Assembly: GCA_019420265.1 (NCBI GenBank)
Contig: JAHZHM010000024.1
Location: 1-9,916 of the forward strand
From: Clostridiales bacterium
GTDB taxonomy: Bacteria; Bacillota; Clostridia; Christensenellales; Christensenellaceae
Direction: 5' to 3'
DNA: 9,916 nucleotides
Below, piece by piece: positions 6,660-9,916 of the stretch (positions are counted from its first letter, which is position 1; each line of letters starts with the position of its first letter). The notes under the pieces are model-generated. The model did not search any database. It saw only the letters and a program-made list of their open reading frames with translations, and was not told where the DNA came from. A program made the translations under genes and the position numbers.

Positions 6660-7493
6660 ATGAAAGAGGAGATTTTGCGCGCCATATCGCGCCTGGGAGT
6701 AGAGAATGCCGCAATCTGTGCGCATTGCTCCCTGCGCTCCTTTGGGCGGCGCGTGGAGGCGGATACCCTCATCGATTGCTTTTTGCAGCAGGGGTGCACG
6801 CTTTTGGTGCCCGCCTTTTCGGATCAGTATGAGGCGCGCCCGGTTCCCCAATATATGCCGGAGCAGAACGGGGCAGGGGATTACTCCTACTTTCTGCACA
6901 AACAATACCCGCCCATGCCGCCCTTTGATACGGCCAGCAAACAGATTACGGCAGAAGAGATGGGCGTGTTCGCCCAGCGCGTTCTGCTGCGGGAGCAGAG
7001 CCAGCGGGGCAATCACCCGCTGAATTCCTTCGCCGCCCTGGGGCCGTGCGCCGGCCGCTTGGTGCGCGGGCAGACGGCCAGGCAGGTGTATGAGCCTCTG
7101 GCGCAACTCTGCCGGGATGGCGGCTATGTGCTGCTCATGGGCGTGGGGCTGGGCAGCGCGACGCTCATCCACTATGCCGAGCAGCTTGCGGGCAGAACGC
7201 CCTTTTTGCGCTGGGCGCAGGGAGAGGGCGGCCGGGTGCTGCCCGTGCTGGCCGGGGGCTGTTCGGAGGGCTTTTTCCGCCTGAAGGCCGCGCTGGAGGA
7301 ATGCGCCCGGCGCGCCCGGGTGGGCGGGAGCGATTGGGTCTGCTATCCGGCGAAGGAGATGGCAGAAATTTGCCGGGCGCAGATTGCGGCGCATCCCGAA
7401 ATTACCCACTGCGGCGACCCCGCCTGCGATCGGTGCGGCGATGCCCAAAAAGGCGGGCCGGAGCTGGAAGGGATCGAGTGGGAGCAGGAGTAG
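6660..7493 (+). CDS. AAC(3)-family aminoglycoside N-acetyltransferase-like protein
   Basis: This 277-residue cytoplasmic protein belongs to the AAC(3) antibiotic N-acetyltransferase family, which transfers acetyl from acetyl-CoA to an amine. Visible landmarks are [10 protein letters not shown] near the N-terminus (21-30, the family's 'hSSLssFG' element), TLLVPAFS (47-54), [16 protein letters not shown] (87-102), the catalytic-site [11 protein letters not shown] with H119, and [20 protein letters not shown] (155-174). The C-terminal [15 protein letters not shown] (248-261) forms a possible metal site seen in related clostridial proteins. True resistance enzymes are about this length, but many chromosomal members have other or unknown substrates, so resistance should not be assumed. 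The ATG at 6660 follows a GGAG-type site (about 6649-6656). Strong terminators bracket the gene, suggesting independent or attenuated expression. Confidence 0.88.
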   Translation: MKEEILRAISRLGVENAAICAHCSLRSFGRRVEADTLIDCFLQQGCTLLVPAFSDQYEARPVPQYMPEQNGAGDYSYFLHKQYPPMPPFDTASKQITAEEMGVFAQRVLLREQSQRGNHPLNSFAALGPCAGRLVRGQTARQVYEPLAQLCRDGGYVLLMGVGLGSATLIHYAEQLAGRTPFLRWAQGEGGRVLPVLAGGCSEGFFRLKAALEECARRARVGGSDWVCYPAKEMAEICRAQIAAHPEITHCGDPACDRCGDAQKGGPELEGIEWEQE

Positions 7494-7525
7494 CGCGGCT
7501 GGAAGAGGCGCGAATTTCTTCGATC

Positions 7526-7574
7526 AAAAACAGGCGGGCGGGCAGAGTTTTATGCTCTGTCCGCCTGTTTTTTT
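7526..7574 (+). terminator. Intrinsic terminator of the acetyltransferase gene
   Basis: The 12-bp stem AAAAACAGGCGG/CCGCCTGTTTTT (7526-7537 with 7561-7572), with an upper CAGAG/CTCTG helix across a bulge, ends in a run of seven T (7568-7574). It isolates rpoB from upstream transcription. Confidence 0.93.
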
Positions 7575-7607
7575 CTGCCCTAAAAACGGCGCAAACTGGT
7601 CCACTGA

Positions 7608-7709
7608 AAAATGTAAACAATTTGTGAACAATCGCAAAAAATTCCGGATTTTCCGGGCGCCGCCTTGTTAAAATGTAAATAAATTCGCAAAAAGCCGGGT
7701 TTTTCCCGG
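7608..7709. repeat. Imperfect direct repeat upstream of the rpoB promoter
   Basis: Two copies of the same order of blocks occur: AAAATGTAAA (7608-7617 and 7670-7679), then CGCAAAAA (7633-7640 and 7686-7693), then a small hairpin with a T-rich five-base loop (CCGG/CCGG at 7644-7656; CCGGG/CCCGG at 7695-7709). The first copy carries an insertion between blocks that completes the palindrome at 7612-7630. The repeat ends 18 bp before the -35 box. Confidence 0.55.
7612..7630. promoter_or_regulatory. Palindromic operator candidate upstream of rpoB
   Basis: TGTAAACAATTTGTGAACA is an inverted repeat around a central T: seven of nine base pairs match, giving TGTnnACAA-T-TTGTnnACA. It is 19 bp, a normal size for a dimeric repressor or activator site, and lies about 97 bp ahead of the -35 box. 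No regulator can be named. Confidence 0.35.
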
Positions 7710-7727
7710 GTTTTCGGGCAAAAAGTG

Positions 7728-7756
7728 TTGACAGCCGGGCGCTGTGATGCTATTTT
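7728..7756 (+). promoter_or_regulatory. Sigma-A promoter of rpoB
   Basis: Perfect TTGACA (7728-7733), a 17-bp spacer and TATTTT (7751-7756), strengthened by an extended -10 TG at 7748-7749. The predicted start near 7763 leaves a leader of about 155 nt before rpoB. With the strong terminator at 7526-7574 upstream, this should be the main promoter for rpoB. Confidence 0.8.
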
Positions 7757-7762
7757 AGACTA

Positions 7763-7918
7763 TACTGCATAAATGCGCCCTATGCGATTTCCGGCCTTTT
7801 TCAGGGCCCGCGCAAAGGGCATGGCAAAGGGCTTTTCCGCCGTTTTTTTGGGGCGGGGAAGCGCATCCAAAAAGTCTAGTTTTTGATAGAGTAACGATAT
7901 AGGGAGTGAGTGGTAACT
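7763..7918 (+). promoter_or_regulatory. Structured rpoB leader
   Basis: The leader holds an 11-bp hairpin (7831-7841 with 7852-7862, GCTTTTCCGCC with GGCGGGGAAGC, two G-U pairs) whose 10-nt loop contains seven T. It also holds a small hairpin GCATA/TATGC near its 5' end. Because the T-run is in the loop rather than after the stem, this hairpin is not an intrinsic terminator. A 37-codon open frame (7773-7886, MRPMRFPAFFRARAKG..., rich in Arg and Lys) spans most of the leader, but no ribosome binding site precedes it. Confidence 0.45.
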
Positions 7919-9916
7919 ATGGTGCATGAAGGTATGGTGCATGAGGTCAAGGCCGGGCTCGCCACGCGGCAGAGCTTTTCCAAAATCAAAGAGGTTTTGG
8001 AAGTGCCGGATCTCATCGAGATCCAGAAGGATTCCTATGAGCGGTTTCTGCGCGAGGGCCTCAAAGAGGTTTTGAGCGACATTTCCCCGATCACAGATTA
8101 TTCCGAGACGCTGGTTTTGGAATTTGTGGACTACCGCATCCTGGAGACGCCCAAATACGATGTGGAGGAATGCAAGGAGCGGGATGTCAACTACGCCGCG
8201 CCGCTCAAAGTGAGCGTTCGCCTCATCAATAAGGAGACGGGCGAAGTCAACGTTCAGGAAGTGTTCATGGGCGATTTCCCGCTGATGACCGAGTCCGGCA
8301 CGTTCATCATCAACGGCGCGGAGCGCGTCATCGTCAGCCAGCTGGTCAGAAGCCCGGGCGTGTATTTCGATACGGCCAAGGATAAGACGGGCAAAGACCT
8401 CTTCAGCTCCACCGTCATCCCCAACCGCGGCGCGTGGCTGGAGTTTGAGACGGATAGCAACGACATCATGTGGGTGCGCGCAGACCGCACCAGAAAGCTC
8501 CCGGCAACCGTGCTGGTCCGGGCCATGGGCCTTGGGTCGGACGAGGAGATCCGCGCCTTCTTCGGCGAGGACGAAGTGCTGGAGGCAACGTTTAGAAAGG
8601 ATACCGCCGCTTCCCAGGAAGACGGCCTGCTTGAGATCTACCGCCGTCTGCGCCCGGGCGAGCCGCCCACAGTCGAGAGCGCAAGCCAGCTGGTGCAGTC
8701 GCTGTTCTTCGATCCCAAGCGGTATGACCTTGCGCGGGTAGGCCGCTATAAATTCAACAAGAAGCTTTCGCTGGCGCATAGAATCGCGGGGCAGACTGCC
8801 GCGGAGAATATCATCAACGCCGAGACGGGCGAGGCGCTCGTCATGGCGGGCGAGAGCATTTCCCCGGAAATGGCGCGCCAGATTCAAAACGCCGGCATCA
8901 ACTGCGTCAAGCTGGCCATGGGCGAGGAGACGGTAACCGTCATCGGCAACCACTTTGTGGATGCCGCGGCATACCTGCCCTTCGATCCGCTGCTGGCCGA
9001 GCTCAATGAGCAGGTCTACTACCCGGCCCTCAAAGAGATTCTGGAGGAGAACCTGGGCGAGGAGGAGCTCAAAGCGCGCCTGATTTCCGCGCACAACACC
9101 CTCATTCCCAAGCACATCATGGTGGAAGACATGTTCGCCACCTTCAGCTATATGCTGGGCCTGCGCTTTGGTCTGGGCGAGACGGACGATATCGACCATC
9201 TGGGCAACCGCCGCGTCCGCTCTGTGGGCGAGCTGCTGCAAAACCAGCTGCGCGTCGGCCTCTCGCGTTTGGAGAGAGTCGTCAGAGAGCGCATGTCCAT
9301 CCAGGATCTCGAGCATGCGACGCCTTCGGCGCTCATCAATATCCGCCCGGTTACGGCGGCCGTCAAGGAGTTCTTCGGCTCCTCCCAGCTGTCCCAGTTC
9401 ATGGACCAGACCAACCCGCTGGCCGAGCTGACGCATAAGCGCCGTCTTTCCGCCCTTGGCCCGGGCGGCCTCAACCGCGACAGAGCCAGCTTCGAAGTGC
9501 GCGACGTTCACCATTCGCACTACGGCAGAATGTGCCCCATCGAGACGCCTGAAGGCCCCAACATCGGCCTGATCGGCTCGCTTTCCACATATGCGCGCGT
9601 CAATGAATACGGCTTTATCGAGACGCCGTACCGCGTTGTGGATAAGCAGACGGGCTGCGTCACCAGCGAAATCCGCTATATGACGGCAGACGAAGAGGAT
9701 AAATACGTCATCGCCCAGGCCAACGAGCCCATCGATGCCGAGGGCCATTTCGTCAACGCGCGTATCACCTGCCGCGATCTGGATAAATTCGTGGAAGTCC
9801 CCCCGGAAAATGTGGACTTGGTCGACGTCTCGCCCAAGCAGCTCATCTCCGTGGGCACGGGCATGATCCCCTTCCTGGAAAACGACGACGCCAACCGCGC
9901 GCTGATGGGCTCCAAC
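7919..9916 (+). CDS. rpoB: DNA-directed RNA polymerase beta subunit (partial, N-terminal 666 residues)
   Basis: The beta subunit forms the catalytic core of RNA polymerase with beta prime. The frame runs open from ATG 7919 off the right edge; the full protein is usually 1,100-1,250 residues. Visible landmarks are the N-terminal [57 protein letters not shown]; the rifampicin-binding segment [20 protein letters not shown] and [11 protein letters not shown] (DNA 9377-9463); and [21 protein letters not shown]496, H506 and S511 (E. coli D516, H526, S531) are the sensitive-type residues. AGGGAG (7901-7906) lies 12 nt upstream, rather far. The first five codons (MVHEG) are repeated as MVHEV; the second ATG (7934) aligns with the usual clostridial start but lacks a good ribosome binding site. 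Unusually, rplL is not directly upstream. Confidence 0.98.
   Translation, partial: MVHEGMVHEVKAGLATRQSFSKIKEVLEVPDLIEIQKDSYERFLREGLKEVLSDISPITDYSETLVLEFVDYRILETPKYDVEECKERDVNYAAPLKVSVRLINKETGEVNVQEVFMGDFPLMTESGTFIINGAERVIVSQLVRSPGVYFDTAKDKTGKDLFSSTVIPNRGAWLEFETDSNDIMWVRADRTRKLPATVLVRAMGLGSDEEIRAFFGEDEVLEATFRKDTAASQEDGLLEIYRRLRPGEPPTVESASQLVQSLFFDPKRYDLARVGRYKFNKKLSLAHRIAGQTAAENIINAETGEALVMAGESISPEMARQIQNAGINCVKLAMGEETVTVIGNHFVDAAAYLPFDPLLAELNEQVYYPALKEILEENLGEEELKARLISAHNTLIPKHIMVEDMFATFSYMLGLRFGLGETDDIDHLGNRRVRSVGELLQNQLRVGLSRLERVVRERMSIQDLEHATPSALINIRPVTAAVKEFFGSSQLSQFMDQTNPLAELTHKRRLSALGPGGLNRDRASFEVRDVHHSHYGRMCPIETPEGPNIGLIGSLSTYARVNEYGFIETPYRVVDKQTGCVTSEIRYMTADEEDKYVIAQANEPIDAEGHFVNARITCRDLDKFVEVPPENVDLVDVSPKQLISVGTGMIPFLENDDANRALMGSN

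Noticed and set aside
7831..7862. Leader hairpin with seven T as an rpoB attenuator terminator
   Set aside because: The T-run is in the loop, not after the stem, and I found no competing upstream stem strong enough to make the T-run a terminator tail.
9377..9463. Possible rifampicin-resistance variant in RpoB
   Set aside because: The key positions equivalent to E. coli D516, H526 and S531 are the sensitive-type residues. The Ala at the S522 position is common in Gram-positive RpoB.
7760..9748. 662-codon open frame on the minus strand
   Set aside because: It is the antisense shadow of rpoB, arising from GC-rich third positions. It has no ribosome binding site or recognisable domain, and rpoB on the plus strand is certain.
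1..9916. CRISPR arrays, insertion sequences, tRNA or rRNA genes
   Set aside because: No regularly spaced repeats, transposase-like proteins with terminal repeats, or tRNA/rRNA signatures were seen by eye on either strand.

Overview
The window looks like a stretch of GC-rich chromosome from a Gram-positive bacterium of the Clostridia (Bacillota). The evidence is the protein types: RadA/Sms, a YacL-type PIN-TRAM membrane protein, a clostridial Cys-rich DUF1573/MazG-like protein, a C_GCAxxG_C_C redox protein, and an RpoB whose N-terminus resembles clostridial RpoB. Sigma-A type promoters, strong Shine-Dalgarno sites and U-tailed intrinsic terminators fit the same picture. Genus and species cannot be read from the sequence. 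I see no mobile element, CRISPR array, tRNA or rRNA. The content is mostly housekeeping with accessory genes between.

Layout, left to right. (1) Positions 1-300 hold the tail of a beta-propeller-like protein, translationally coupled (TAATG) to radA (300-1664), which ends in a perfect TTCG-loop terminator. (2) Positions 1692-2250 hold no confident gene. They contain a near-consensus sigma-A promoter (TTGACA-17-CATAAT) reading right, then a leader of about 440 nt with several hairpins, two of them mutually exclusive. (3) This leads to a C_GCAxxG_C_C redox protein (2251-2715) and, 17 nt further on, a 568-residue HEAT-like protein of the family often labelled 'limonene hydroxylase' (2733-4439). 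A terminator follows whose T-run touches the ribosome binding site of a 112-residue hypothetical gene (4505-4843). (4) A convergent terminator (4856-4892) separates this from a minus-strand gene for a Cys-cluster MazG-like protein (4915-5289, TTG start). (5) Back-to-back sigma-A promoters drive that gene leftward and yacL (5464-6546) rightward. (6) An AAC(3)-family acetyltransferase gene (6660-7493) follows, with a terminator just before its start. (7) A 344-bp regulatory region with a duplicated sequence module, a palindrome, a promoter and a structured leader precedes rpoB (7919 to the end, 666 codons, incomplete).

Functional view. RadA (recombination repair), YacL (nuclease-like) and RpoB lie in the same broad neighbourhood in Bacillus subtilis, so this is a rearranged relative of the radA-disA-yacL...rplJL-rpoB region. 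Here disA is not beside radA and rplL is not beside rpoB; accessory genes fill the gaps, and rpoB has its own promoter and leader. No clearly new multi-gene system is visible. The most unusual material is regulatory: the structured 1806-2250 leader, the overlapping terminator/alternative hairpin before the AAC(3) gene, and the duplicated elements and duplicated start codon upstream of rpoB.
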